DNA from: Streptomyces sp. col6 | Lineage (GTDB): Bacteria; Actinomycetota; Actinomycetes; Streptomycetales; Streptomycetaceae | Direction: 5' to 3' | NCBI RefSeq assembly: GCF_008042035.1 | Contig: NZ_RDBL01000029.1 | Span: forward strand, 1,061,411-1,121,099 | Length of the DNA stretch: 59,689 bases | Shown here: piece by piece, positions 24,279 through 33,282 of the stretch | Numbering within the stretch: the stretch's first letter is position 1 | Layout: every line of letters begins with the position of its first letter | Made by a program: the position numbers and the translations under genes | The notes under the pieces: generated by a model | Seen by the model: only the letters and a program-made list of their open reading frames with translations | Told to the model about the DNA's origin: nothing | The model's database searches: none

Positions 24279-26114
24279 ATGGCAACACGTGCGCGCGTCA
24301 GGGCCCCCGAACTCATCGGCAAGGGCGGCTGGCTCAATACAGGCGACCGGCAGTACACCCTCGCTGAGCTGCGAGGACGCATTGTGATCCTCGATTTCTG
24401 GACCTTCTGCTGTGTGAACTGCCTGCATGTCCTCGACGAGCTGCGCGAGCTGGAGGAGAAACACCGCGACACCGTCGTGATCATCGGCGTGCACTCGCCG
24501 AAGTTCGTCCACGAGGCCGAGCACCAGGCCGTCGTCGACGCGGTGGAGCGGTACGAGGTCCACCACCCGGTGCTCGACGACCCCGAGCTGGCCACCTGGA
24601 AGCAGTACGCCGTACGCGCCTGGCCCACGCTCGTCGTCATCGACCCCGAGGGCTATGTCGTCGCCCAGCACGCCGGTGAGGGGCACGCCCACGCCATCGA
24701 GAAGCTGGTCGAGGAGCTGGAGGCGGAGCACGCGGCGAAGGGCACCCTGCGGCGCGGGGACGGGCCGTACGTGGCGCCGGATCCGGTGGCCACGCATCTG
24801 CGGTTCCCCGGCAAGGCGCTGCTCCTCGCCGACGGCGGCTTCCTGGTCTCCGACACCACCCGGCACCGGCTGGTCGAGCTGGACCCGGACGGCGAGACCG
24901 TGCGCCGGCACTTCGGGACGGGCGAGCGCGGGTTCGCCGACGGAGGGCCCGACGAGGTCCGGTTCAGCGAGCCCCAGGGGCTCGCCCCACTGCCCGACGG
25001 GCGGATCGCGGTCGCCGACACGGTCAACCACGCCCTGCGCGCGCTCGACCTCACGACCGGGACCACGACCACCCTCGCCGGTACCGGCAGCCAGTGGTGG
25101 CAGGGGGCGCCCACGAGCGGCCCGGCCCGCGAGGTGGACCTGTCCTCGCCGTGGGACGTCGCCTGGTTCGACGGCCGGCTCTGGATCGCCATGGCCGGGG
25201 TGCACCAGCTGTGGACGTACGACCCCGAGGACGACGCCGTACGGGTCGCGGCCGGGACCACGAACGAGGGCCTGGTCGACGGGCCCGGCGAGGAGGCGTG
25301 GTTCGCCCAGCCGTCCGGCCTCGCGGCGACCGAGGACCGCCTCTGGGTCGCGGACTCCGAGACGTCCGCGCTCCGCTGGGTCGACCGTGAGGGCGCCGTG
25401 CACACCGCCGTCGGCACCGGCCTCTTCGACTTCGGACACCGGGACGGGGCCGCGGAGCAGGCCCTGCTCCAGCACCCGTTGGGCGTCACCGCCCTGCCCG
25501 ACGGCTCCGTCGCCGTCTGCGACACCTACAACCACGCCCTGCGCCGCTACGACCCGGCGAGCGGCGAGGTCAGCACGCTGGCCACGGATCTGCGGGAGCC
25601 CAGCGACGCCGTGCTGGTGGACGGCGACCTCGTCGTCATCGAGTCCGCCCGGCACCGGCTGACCCGGCTGCGGCTGCCCGAGGAGGCGGTGCGCGTCGCG
25701 GAGCAGGCCCACCGCACCCAGCGGGCGGCCACCGAGGTCGCCCCCGGAGCCCTCCGGCTCGACGTCGTCTTCCAGGCCCCGGCCGGGCAGAAGCTCGACA
25801 CCCGCTACGGGCCCTCGACCCGCCTGCTGGTCTCCTCGACCCCGCCCGAGCTGCTGGCCGAGGGCGAGGGTGCGGGCACCGACCTCTTCCGCGACCTGGT
25901 CCTCGCGGACGGCGTCACCGAGGGCGTCCTGCACGTCTCCGCGATGGCCGCGTCCTGCGACGACGACCCGGCGAACGAGTACCCGGCCTGCCACGTGCAC
26001 CAGCAGGACTGGGGCGTCCCGGTCCGCGTCACCGCGGACGGAGCGGCCCGGCTGCCGCTGGTGCTCGCGGGCATGGACGAGGGCGGAAACGACGCGGCGA
26101 GCACGGAGGGCTGA
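24279..26114 (+). CDS. NHL-repeat thioredoxin-like protein (NHLRC2-type)
   Basis: A 611-residue protein resembling animal NHLRC2. The N-terminal thioredoxin/TlpA-like domain (about residues 10-155) has redox motif CVNC in WTFCCVNCLHVL and cis-Pro loop AWPTLVVIDPEG. A six-bladed NHL beta-propeller follows (about 170-460), with repeats such as VADTVNHALRALDL and VCDTYNHALRRYD. A C-terminal beta domain (about 490-600) ends the protein. No signal peptide is seen, so it is probably cytosolic. ATG 24279 gives MATRARVRAPELIG; ATG 24264 is in frame but less family-like. Likely a thiol-redox protein with a ligand-binding propeller; partner unknown. Confidence 0.86.
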   Translation: MATRARVRAPELIGKGGWLNTGDRQYTLAELRGRIVILDFWTFCCVNCLHVLDELRELEEKHRDTVVIIGVHSPKFVHEAEHQAVVDAVERYEVHHPVLDDPELATWKQYAVRAWPTLVVIDPEGYVVAQHAGEGHAHAIEKLVEELEAEHAAKGTLRRGDGPYVAPDPVATHLRFPGKALLLADGGFLVSDTTRHRLVELDPDGETVRRHFGTGERGFADGGPDEVRFSEPQGLAPLPDGRIAVADTVNHALRALDLTTGTTTTLAGTGSQWWQGAPTSGPAREVDLSSPWDVAWFDGRLWIAMAGVHQLWTYDPEDDAVRVAAGTTNEGLVDGPGEEAWFAQPSGLAATEDRLWVADSETSALRWVDREGAVHTAVGTGLFDFGHRDGAAEQALLQHPLGVTALPDGSVAVCDTYNHALRRYDPASGEVSTLATDLREPSDAVLVDGDLVVIESARHRLTRLRLPEEAVRVAEQAHRTQRAATEVAPGALRLDVVFQAPAGQKLDTRYGPSTRLLVSSTPPELLAEGEGAGTDLFRDLVLADGVTEGVLHVSAMAASCDDDPANEYPACHVHQQDWGVPVRVTADGAARLPLVLAGMDEGGNDAASTEG

Positions 26115-26115
26115 G

Positions 26116-26148
26116 CCGGCGGGGGCGCCGCAAGGGCGCCCCGGCGGG
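26116..26148. terminator. Bidirectional terminator between NHL protein and SARP genes
   Basis: An 8-bp perfect GGGGCGCC/GGCGCCCC stem is extended outward by further pairs with two mismatches. Loop GCAAG. Convergent intergenic position. Confidence 0.6.
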
Positions 26149-26152
26149 CCGG

Positions 26153-26211
26153 GTCAGGTGTCGGCTGCCGGGCCGGGACCTGATCCGGACGGGCGTCAGG
26201 TGTCGGCTGCC
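26153..26211. repeat. 17-bp direct repeat duplicating the SARP gene 3' end
   Basis: GTCAGGTGTCGGCTGCC occurs at 26153-26169 and 26195-26211. The second copy spans the SARP stop codon, so the gene's last codons plus stop were duplicated 42 bp downstream. Confidence 0.85.
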
Positions 26212-29200
26212 AGGCGGCGGGCCGCCTCGTCGCGGCGGCGTACGTAGTCCGTGCCCGCCGTCACCCGGAGCAGCGCCTCCAGGGCCCGCACCGTGCCCTC
26301 GTCGTATCCGGCCCGCTCCGCCTCCGCCGCCGCCTGGTCCAGGAGGCGGATGCCCTCCTCCTCCGCACCCAGGGCGAGACGGGCCTCGCCGCTGACGGAC
26401 AGCAGCAGCACCCGGCGGGGCGCCTCCTCGTGTTCGGGGCCCAGGTCGAACGCGGTCCGGGCGGAGTCCAGGGCGTCCTGGGGGCGGCCCGCCGTGAGCT
26501 GCATCCGGGCCAGGTGCTGGAGCGCGAGCATCTCGGTGTGGGCGTCGGGCTCCTTCCGCGCCAGTTCGAGGGCCCGCTCGCAGCCCTCCATCGCCTCGTC
26601 CAGCCCGCCCTGTTCGGCCTGCACGATGGCCAGGTTGATCAGCGCGGTCGCCTCACCGAGCCGGTCCCCGGCCCGCCGGGCGAGACCGGGCGAGGCATCG
26701 AGCAGCGCGACGGCCTCGCTCGTCCTGCCCTCCTCCGTCAGCACCCAGCCGAGCAGATTGCGGACCCGGGACTCGGCGTACGGGTCGTCGAGGGCGACCG
26801 CCGCCGCCAGGGCCAGTTCGAGCATCGGGGCCCAGCCGTCCCGCACCCGCCACACCACGTGCGGCCACTGGAGCAGGATGATCCGCCAGGCCCGGTCGTC
26901 GAGTCCCGCGCTCCGGGCGGCCGCAGCAGCCAGGGTCAGGTCCTCCCGCTCGGCGGCCAGCCAGCTCATGGCCGTTTCGCGGTCCGTGAAGTCGCGGGTC
27001 GCGGCCGGCCTGCGGAAGTCGTCGGGCAGCACGAAGCAGGGCTCGCCGCCCGGTTCGGCCGTGTCGGCGGCGGCGAGAGCGGTGGCGATGTAGTGGTCGA
27101 GCACCCCGATGAGCGCGTCCGGCCCGGCCGCCGGGTCGAGCCCTCGCGCGTACAGCCGCACCAGATCGTGCAGTATCCAGCGCCCCGGCCCGGCCTCGGT
27201 GACCAGATGGGCGGCGGCGAGCCGTTCCAGCGCGGCCCCGGCGGTGACCGGGTCGCTGCCGGCGAGCGCCGCCGCCGTGTACGGGTCGAAGTGGCTGCCC
27301 GGGTGGTGGCCGAGCCGGCCGAGGTGGTGGACGGCGTCCGGCGGCAGCTGCTGCACGGTGAGCCGCAGCGCGGCGGAGACGCCGGTGTCCTCCACGTCCA
27401 GATAGGACAGCCGGCTGCGCTCGTCCGCGAGTTCGTCGGCCGTGGCGGCCAGCGTCCGCTGCGGACGGCCCGCCAGCCGGGCCGCCGTGACCCGCAGGGC
27501 GAGCGGCAGCCCTCCGCAGAGTTCGGCGAGCCGCCGCGCCGCCACCGGTTCGGCGAGGACCCGTTCCTCGCCCAGGACTCCGGCCAGCAGCGCGGTGCCG
27601 TCCGGCGGTTCGAGTATGTCCAGCGGGACCGGGACGGCGGCGTCCGAGGCGATGAGCCCTTCGAGCCGGCGCCGGCTGGTCACCAGCGTGACGCAGTCGG
27701 CGCCGCCCGGCAGCAGCGGCCTGACCTGCGCGGAGTCGCGGGCGTTGTCGAGGACGACGAGAAGGCTGCGCCGGTCGGTCAGCGAGCGGAACAGGGCCGC
27801 CGCGCCGGCCACGGACTCCGGCACCCGGCGGGGCGCGACGCCCAGCGCGAGCAGGAACTCCCGCAGCACTTCGAGCGGGGTCGGCTCGGCCGTGTCCCCG
27901 AACCCGCGCAGATCCGCGAAGAGCCGCCCGTCCGGAAAGGCGGCGGGGGACCGGCGCGCCCAGTGCAGGGCCAGCGCGGTCTTCCCGACCCCCGCCGGTC
28001 CGGTGACCAGGCAGACCGGGGCCTCTCCGGCCGCCGCCCGGGAGAGCGCGGTCAACTCGGCCCCGCGCCCGTGGAAGCCGCGCGGCGCCCGCGGCAGCAG
28101 ATCGACGGCGTGCGGGGCGCTTCCGGCGTACGGTGCGCTTCCGGCGTACGGGGAGAGCGAGGCGTCCGTCGGCACGGCGGCCGTCCGGGGCGGCGCGGCG
28201 GGGCCGCCGTGCGGCGGCCAGTCGCTCTGCGCCCGGCCGGAGGTGTCGGTCGCCGCGTCGGCCCCGGCGTGCGGCGGGTGGCCGGTCCGAGAGGCGCCGG
28301 CCCCGACTGCGGGGAGCGGTGCACCGGGGGTGTCGGACGTGTGCGGGTTGCCTGCGCCGTCGGCCGGCGCCCTTCCGGGCGCATCCGCGTACCCACGCGG
28401 CGCGTCCGCGTACGCACCGGTCGCGCCGACCGACTGCGGCCCGCCGGCTGACTGCGATCCGCCGACCGGCGACGGCGCCCCGGCTCGCCCGCCGGTGTCT
28501 CCGTGCGTCCGGCCCGTCGCGCCGCCCGGCGCTCCCGGGACGTGGGCGGGGCCGCCCGCACCAACCGGCGCGCCAGGCGCGCCCGCGCCCCCGTCCCCGC
28601 GCAGGATGCGCGCATACGCGTCGGCCAGTTCCCGTCCCGGGTCGATGCCCAGTTCGTCCGCCAGCAGGCGGCGGGTGCGGTGGAAGCAGTCCAGGGCCTC
28701 GGACTGGCGGCCCGAGAGGTACAGGGCCGTCATCAGGCCCGCGGCCAGGGATTCCCGCAGGGGATGGGCGACGGCGTCGGCACGGAGCACCGCCGCCGCC
28801 CGGTGGTGTTCGCCCAGCTCCCCGTAGGCGCGTGCCAGCTGTTCGACCGTCGAGAGGCGGGACTCCTCCAGCGCGTGGGCGGCCGCCTGCAGCGGGGCGC
28901 TCGCGTAGGTGCCGGTGAGCGCGGGGCCCTGCCACAGCGACAGGGCCTCCTTCAGCATCAGCACCGTGTCGGCGGGGCCCCGCTGCTCGCGGGCCAGCAT
29001 CAGCAGTTCCTCGAACCGCTGGGAGTCCAGCAGGGTCTCGGGCGCCCGGAGCACGTACGCGTCGCCGAGCGTCGCAAGCTCGACCCCGTACGCCTCGGCG
29101 TCCGCGCCCATCAGGAGGGCGCGGAGCCGGGAGACATGGCCCTGGATGACCGTGCGGGCGTGCAGCGGGGGCTCGTCGTCCCACAGGCAGTCCGTCAGCC

Positions 29201-29330
29201 GCGCCATGGACACCGGAGTGTTGGCGTGCAGCAGCAGGGCCGCGAGCAGGCTGCGGCGCTTGGCGGGGCCGAGTGGCAGCGGTCCGGTCAGCGTGTCGAC
29301 GCAGACGGTACCGAGCAGCCGGAACTCCAC
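26196..29330 (-). CDS. AfsR-like SARP transcriptional regulator (HTH-BTAD-NB-ARC-TPR)
   Basis: A 1044-residue large SARP. The OmpR-like DNA-binding domain is at about residues 1-95 (FRLLGTVCVDTLTGPLPLGP, KRRSLLAALLLHA). The BTAD (about 100-245) ends HRTRRLLADELGIDPGRELA. A Gly/Pro/Ala linker of about 180 residues follows, then the NB-ARC ATPase (about 430-730) with P-loop TGPAGVGKTALALHWARR and LLVVLDNARD. C-terminal TPR-like helices run from about 780 to 1040. The layout equals AfsR, the pleiotropic activator of antibiotic synthesis that is phosphorylated by Ser/Thr kinases. The linker contains DNA-level repeats (PYAGSAPYAGSAPHA) and should be disordered. GTG 29330 follows AGGGGAG. No biosynthetic cluster is adjacent, so it acts on distant targets. 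Confidence 0.9.
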   Translation of the reverse strand: MEFRLLGTVCVDTLTGPLPLGPAKRRSLLAALLLHANTPVSMARLTDCLWDDEPPLHARTVIQGHVSRLRALLMGADAEAYGVELATLGDAYVLRAPETLLDSQRFEELLMLAREQRGPADTVLMLKEALSLWQGPALTGTYASAPLQAAAHALEESRLSTVEQLARAYGELGEHHRAAAVLRADAVAHPLRESLAAGLMTALYLSGRQSEALDCFHRTRRLLADELGIDPGRELADAYARILRGDGGAGAPGAPVGAGGPAHVPGAPGGATGRTHGDTGGRAGAPSPVGGSQSAGGPQSVGATGAYADAPRGYADAPGRAPADGAGNPHTSDTPGAPLPAVGAGASRTGHPPHAGADAATDTSGRAQSDWPPHGGPAAPPRTAAVPTDASLSPYAGSAPYAGSAPHAVDLLPRAPRGFHGRGAELTALSRAAAGEAPVCLVTGPAGVGKTALALHWARRSPAAFPDGRLFADLRGFGDTAEPTPLEVLREFLLALGVAPRRVPESVAGAAALFRSLTDRRSLLVVLDNARDSAQVRPLLPGGADCVTLVTSRRRLEGLIASDAAVPVPLDILEPPDGTALLAGVLGEERVLAEPVAARRLAELCGGLPLALRVTAARLAGRPQRTLAATADELADERSRLSYLDVEDTGVSAALRLTVQQLPPDAVHHLGRLGHHPGSHFDPYTAAALAGSDPVTAGAALERLAAAHLVTEAGPGRWILHDLVRLYARGLDPAAGPDALIGVLDHYIATALAAADTAEPGGEPCFVLPDDFRRPAATRDFTDRETAMSWLAAEREDLTLAAAAARSAGLDDRAWRIILLQWPHVVWRVRDGWAPMLELALAAAVALDDPYAESRVRNLLGWVLTEEGRTSEAVALLDASPGLARRAGDRLGEATALINLAIVQAEQGGLDEAMEGCERALELARKEPDAHTEMLALQHLARMQLTAGRPQDALDSARTAFDLGPEHEEAPRRVLLLSVSGEARLALGAEEEGIRLLDQAAAEAERAGYDEGTVRALEALLRVTAGTDYVRRRDEAARRLAADT

Positions 29331-29441
29331 GAGCGGCTCCCCTTCCGGGTCTGACGCGCCCGGTGCCGGGTCACGGACAAGTACCCAGAATATCGGGGAT
29401 TCCGCCGCGGTGGTTCAGGGGTGTGGCCGGATCGCCCCCGG

Positions 29442-29660
29442 TCACAGGTGCCGTTCGTCGTCGGCCACGACCGTCGTGGTGGGCGGCACGACCATGCGGC
29501 GGCGCCGGATGACGCTCGCGTAGACGAAGACGCCGATGATGCCGACGATCATCATGATCCAGCCGACCAGGTCGACGTTGACGGTATCGAGTTCCCAGTC
29601 GGTCGCGAAGGCGAGGATCGCCCCCGCGCCGATGAGGATGATGCATCCGCCGAGTCCCAT
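29442..29660 (-). CDS. DUF6458-family small membrane protein
   Basis: A 72-residue protein with two TM helices: GLGGCIILIGAGAILAFAT (residues 2-20) and LVGWIMMIVGIIGVFVYASV (about 31-50). RRRR and a polar tail follow. The pattern is the actinobacterial DUF6458 family, of unknown function. ATG 29660 has AGGCGG upstream (weak). It is separated by 111 bp from the SARP start and by about 110 bp from the aminopeptidase gene. Confidence 0.8.
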   Translation of the reverse strand: MGLGGCIILIGAGAILAFATDWELDTVNVDLVGWIMMIVGIIGVFVYASVIRRRRMVVPPTTTVVADDERHL

Positions 29661-29772
29661 GAGTTCCGCCTCCTAGGCGGCCCGGGACCTCCGGGCCGTG
29701 TACGGAGCGCGTACCCGGCCCGGCAACGAGCATGCCTGGGCGGGAGGTTGGACACCCCCCCCGCCCGGGGCG

Positions 29773-31071
29773 TCAGCCGGTCAGGAAGGCCACCATCGCG
29801 TTCGCCAGCAGGTAGGGGTCGTCGGCGCCGCACAGCTCGCGGGCGCTGTGCATGGACAGGATGGCGACACCGATGTCGACGGTCTTGATGCCGTGCCGGG
29901 CGGCGGTGATCGGGCCGATCGTCGTGCCGCAGGGCATCGCGTTGTTGGAGACGAACGACTGCCACGGCACGCCCGCCTTCTCGCAGGCGGCGGCGAACAC
30001 GGAGCGGCCGCCACCGTCCGTCGCGTACCGCATGTTGACGTTGACCTTGAGGATCGGTCCGCCGTTGACGACCGGGTGGTGCGTGGGGTCGTGGCGCTCC
30101 GCGTAGTTCGGGTGGATCGCGTGGCCGGTGTCGGAGGAGAGGCAGACGGTGCCGGCGAAGGCGCGGGCACGGTCCTCGTACCCGCCGCCGCGGGCGAAGA
30201 CCGAGCGCTCCAGGACCGTGCCGAGCAGTGGCCCGTCCGCGCCGGTGTCCGACTGCGAGCCGTTCTCCTCGTGGTCGAAGGCGGCCATGACCGGGATGTA
30301 CGGCAGCTCGGCGTCGGGCTGCCCGGCGACGGCGGCCAGCGCGGCGGTCGCCGCGTGCACCGAGAGCAGGTTGTCCATGCGCGGACCGGCCACGAGCTCG
30401 CGGTCCCGGCCCAGGTAGGACGGCGGCTCGACGGGGTGCGGCATCAGGTCCCAGCCGGTGATGTCCTCGGCGTCGACCCCCGCCTCCTCGGCGACGAACC
30501 GGATGAGGTCGCCCTCCTCGACGTCCCCGAGCCCCCAGATGGGCTGCATGTGCTTCTGCCGGTCCAGCTTGAGCCCGTCGGGGTTGGCCGACCGGTCCAG
30601 GTGCACGGCGAGCTGCGGGACGCGCAGCAGCGGGCGGTCGATCGAGACGAGCCGGTCGCTGCCGTCACGGAGCGAGATCCGGCCGGCGAGACCGAGGTCG
30701 CGATCCAGCCAGGTGTTGAGCAGGGTGCCGCCGTAGATCTCGACGGCGATCTGGCGCCAGCCGTACGCGCCGGTGTCGGGCAGCGGCTTGACCCGCAGGT
30801 TCGGCGAGTCGGTGTGCGCGCCGACGATCCGGAACGGGGTGTGCGCCTCCGCGCCCTCCGGCACGTACCAGGCGACGATCGCGCCGCCGCGCAGCACGTA
30901 CTTGCCACCGGCGGTCCCGTCCCAGGCCGCGGTCTCCTCCACCTGCCGGAACCCGGCCTTCTCCAGGCGGGCGGCGGCGGTCGCCACGGCGTGGTACGGG
31001 GAGGGGGAGGCCATCAGGAAGGCCATCAGATCGTCGGTGTGGCCGCGGTCGAAGCGGGCGGAGGAACTCAT
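29773..31071 (-). CDS. M18-family aminopeptidase
   Basis: A 432-residue zinc aminopeptidase (aspartyl-aminopeptidase/ApeB-like), cytosolic, probably dodecameric. Metal and catalytic motifs: first His in IVGAHTDSPNLRVKP, the bridging Asp in GPRMDNLLSV, Glu pair in FDHEENGS, Asp in SSDTGHAIHPNY, and a final His in ILSMHSARELCG. ATG 31071 begins MSSSARFDRGHTDDL and fits the family length; the longer upstream frame has no homology-like sequence. It releases N-terminal residues from peptides and works downstream of proteasome-type degradation. The 236 bp upstream contain only the neighbour's terminator. Confidence 0.9.
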   Translation of the reverse strand: MSSSARFDRGHTDDLMAFLMASPSPYHAVATAAARLEKAGFRQVEETAAWDGTAGGKYVLRGGAIVAWYVPEGAEAHTPFRIVGAHTDSPNLRVKPLPDTGAYGWRQIAVEIYGGTLLNTWLDRDLGLAGRISLRDGSDRLVSIDRPLLRVPQLAVHLDRSANPDGLKLDRQKHMQPIWGLGDVEEGDLIRFVAEEAGVDAEDITGWDLMPHPVEPPSYLGRDRELVAGPRMDNLLSVHAATAALAAVAGQPDAELPYIPVMAAFDHEENGSQSDTGADGPLLGTVLERSVFARGGGYEDRARAFAGTVCLSSDTGHAIHPNYAERHDPTHHPVVNGGPILKVNVNMRYATDGGGRSVFAAACEKAGVPWQSFVSNNAMPCGTTIGPITAARHGIKTVDIGVAILSMHSARELCGADDPYLLANAMVAFLTG

Positions 31072-31245
31072 GTTCTTCACTGTAGCCAGACCTGGCCGAA
31101 AGGATTCACCGCCGGATGCCCGCCCCGGCGGGCCATTGTCCGGCTGCCCCGTGAATTCGGGGCCGCAGCCGGTGACCGGCCCGCGAACGGGGTCGGTTTC
31201 ACGCCATTCACAGGGCGGCCCAACCGCGTGCCCCGGCACACACCA

Positions 31246-31285
31246 CAGCGCCGCCGCCCGGAACCGTGTCCGGGCGGCGGCGCTG
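31246..31285. terminator. Terminator downstream of acyl-CoA dehydrogenase gene
   Basis: A 17-bp perfect stem (CAGCGCCGCCGCCCGGA with its complement) with loop ACCGTG, 23 bp beyond the stop of the leftward dehydrogenase gene. Confidence 0.8.
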
Positions 31286-31307
31286 TCGGCGATCGTGCGG
31301 CTGCGTC

Positions 31308-33134
31308 CTAGAACGCGGCCTCGTCCAGCTCCATCAGGGAGTTGTCGACGGCCTCGGCGAGGGCGCGCTCGGCGCCGACGCCCGGGAGGACGTTCGCGGC
31401 GAAGAACTTCGCGGCGGCGATCTTGCCCTGGTAGAAGGGGACGTCCTTCGCGGAGGCCGTCGGCAGCTTCTCGGCGGCCACGGCCGCACCCTTGAGCAGC
31501 AGGTAACCGACGACGACGTCACCGGAGGCCAGCAGCAGGCGGGTGGTGTTGAGGCCCACCTTGTAGATGTTCTTGACGTCCTCGCCGGTCGCGGTGAGGT
31601 CGGTGATCATCGTGCCGACGATCGCCTCCAGATCCACCGCGGCCTTCGCGAGGCTGTCCAGCGCGCCGGACAGCTCCTCGTGGTCCTGGGCGCCCGCGAG
31701 GAACTTCTTGATCTCCTCGGAGAGCGCGTTGAGCGAGGCGCCCTGGTCGCGGACGATCTTCCGGAAGAAGAAGTCCTGGCCCTGGATGGCCGTCGTGCCC
31801 TCGTACAGCGTGTCGATCTTGGCGTCACGGATGTACTGCTCGACCGGGTACTCCTGGAGGTACCCGGAGCCGCCGAACGTCTGGAGCGACTGCGCCAGCT
31901 GCTCGTACGACTTCTCGGAGCCGTAGCCCTTGACGATCGGGAGGAGCAGGTCGTTGAGGCCGTGCAGCGCCTTGGCGTCCTCGCCCGCGGCCTCCTTCTC
32001 CTGGATCGCGTCCTGCACGGAGGCGGTGTAGAGGACGAGGGCGCGCATGCCCTCGGCGTACGCCTTCTGCGTCATCAGCGAGCGGCGCACGTCGGGGTGG
32101 TGCGTGATGGTGACCTTGGGCGCCGTCTTGTTCATGAACTCGGACAGGTCCGTGCCCTGGACGCGCTCCTTGGCGTACTCCAGCGCGTTGAGGTAGCCCG
32201 TGGAGAGCGTGGCGATGGCCTTCGTGCCGACCATCATGCGGGCGAACTCGATGATGCGGAACATCTGGCGGATGCCGTCGTGCTTGTCGCCGATGAGCCA
32301 GCCCTTGGCGGGGTGGCGGTCGCCGAACGTCATCTCGCAGGTGTTGGACGCCTTGAGGCCCATCTTGTGCTCGACGTTCGTCGCGTACACGCCGTTGCGC
32401 TCGCCCAGCTCGCCGGTGGTCCAGTCGAAGTGGAACTTCGGGACCATGAAGAGCGAGAGGCCCTTGGTGCCCGGTCCGGCGCCCTCGGGGCGGGCCAGCA
32501 CGTAGTGGAGGATGTTCTCGGACATGTCGTGCTCGCCCGAGGTGATGAAGCGCTTCACACCCTCGATGTGCCAGGAGCCGTCCTCCTGCTCGACGGCCTT
32601 CGTGCGGCCGGCGCCGACGTCGGAGCCGGCGTCCGGCTCGGTCAGCACCATCGTCGAGCCCCACTGCTTCTCGACGGCGATCTCGGCGATCTTCTTCTGC
32701 GCCTCGTTGCCCTCCTCGAAGAGGATGCCGGCGAACGCCGGGCCGGAGGAGTACATCCACACGGCCGGGTTCGAGCCGAGCAGCAGCTCCGCGTAGCCCC
32801 AGATCAGGGAGCGGGGCGAGGTGGTGCCGCCGATCTCCTCGGGCAGGCCCAGGCGCCAGTACTCGGAGTCCATGAACGCCTGGTACGACTTCTTGAAGGT
32901 GTCGGGGACCGGGGCCGTGTTGGTCTCCGGGTCGAAGACCGGCGGGTTGCGGTCGGCGTCGGCGTAGGAGTCGGCGAGCTCGTTCTCCGCGAGGCGCGCG
33001 ACCTCGTCGAGGATGCTCTTCGCGGTGTCGACGTCCATCTCCGCGAACGGTCCGGTGCCGTACAGCTTGTCGCGCCCGAGCACCTCGAAGAGGTTGAACT
33101 CGATGTCGCGGAGATTCGACTTGTAGTGCCCCAT
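31308..33134 (-). CDS. Long-form acyl-CoA dehydrogenase (FadE5-like)
   Basis: A 608-residue FAD enzyme for the first step of beta-oxidation, longer than the usual 380-400 residues because of N- and C-terminal extensions typical of the FadE5/FadE12 type. FAD/substrate motifs: MVLTEPDAGSDVGAG, RFITSGEHDM, and FGGSGYLQEYPVEQYIRD. The catalytic base is probably Glu in TLYEGTTAIQGQDF. C-terminal helices ALDSLAKAAVDLEAIVG and LLASGDVVVGYLLLKGA complete the extended fold. ATG 33134 begins MGHYKSNLRDIEFNLFEVL, the conserved N-terminus. The electron acceptor would be ETF. A possible TetR-type site, CTACCCGTCAGTAA, lies at 33220-33233 in its promoter region (low confidence). Confidence 0.92.
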   Translation of the reverse strand: MGHYKSNLRDIEFNLFEVLGRDKLYGTGPFAEMDVDTAKSILDEVARLAENELADSYADADRNPPVFDPETNTAPVPDTFKKSYQAFMDSEYWRLGLPEEIGGTTSPRSLIWGYAELLLGSNPAVWMYSSGPAFAGILFEEGNEAQKKIAEIAVEKQWGSTMVLTEPDAGSDVGAGRTKAVEQEDGSWHIEGVKRFITSGEHDMSENILHYVLARPEGAGPGTKGLSLFMVPKFHFDWTTGELGERNGVYATNVEHKMGLKASNTCEMTFGDRHPAKGWLIGDKHDGIRQMFRIIEFARMMVGTKAIATLSTGYLNALEYAKERVQGTDLSEFMNKTAPKVTITHHPDVRRSLMTQKAYAEGMRALVLYTASVQDAIQEKEAAGEDAKALHGLNDLLLPIVKGYGSEKSYEQLAQSLQTFGGSGYLQEYPVEQYIRDAKIDTLYEGTTAIQGQDFFFRKIVRDQGASLNALSEEIKKFLAGAQDHEELSGALDSLAKAAVDLEAIVGTMITDLTATGEDVKNIYKVGLNTTRLLLASGDVVVGYLLLKGAAVAAEKLPTASAKDVPFYQGKIAAAKFFAANVLPGVGAERALAEAVDNSLMELDEAAF

Positions 33135-33282
33135 GGGAAGGCTCCGTAATCAATAGCAGTGGCGCGCAGCGCCCCGTGGAGGGGTGGCCCGGACGTATCA
33201 GCTGACCTCTACGATGATGCTACCCGTCAGTAATAAGGCGCAACCCCCCGAGCCATACATGTGGCCGATTACTCTTTGCCCC

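Noticed and set aside
31194..31212. GTTTCACGCCATTCAC as a fourth parS site
   Set aside because: Only the left half matches; the palindrome is lost after CACG. Not a credible ParB site.
33220..33233. CTACCCGTCAGTAA as a TetR/FadR-type operator for the acyl-CoA dehydrogenase
   Set aside because: The half-sites match poorly and only one copy is seen; kept as a remark in the gene entry, not as a feature.
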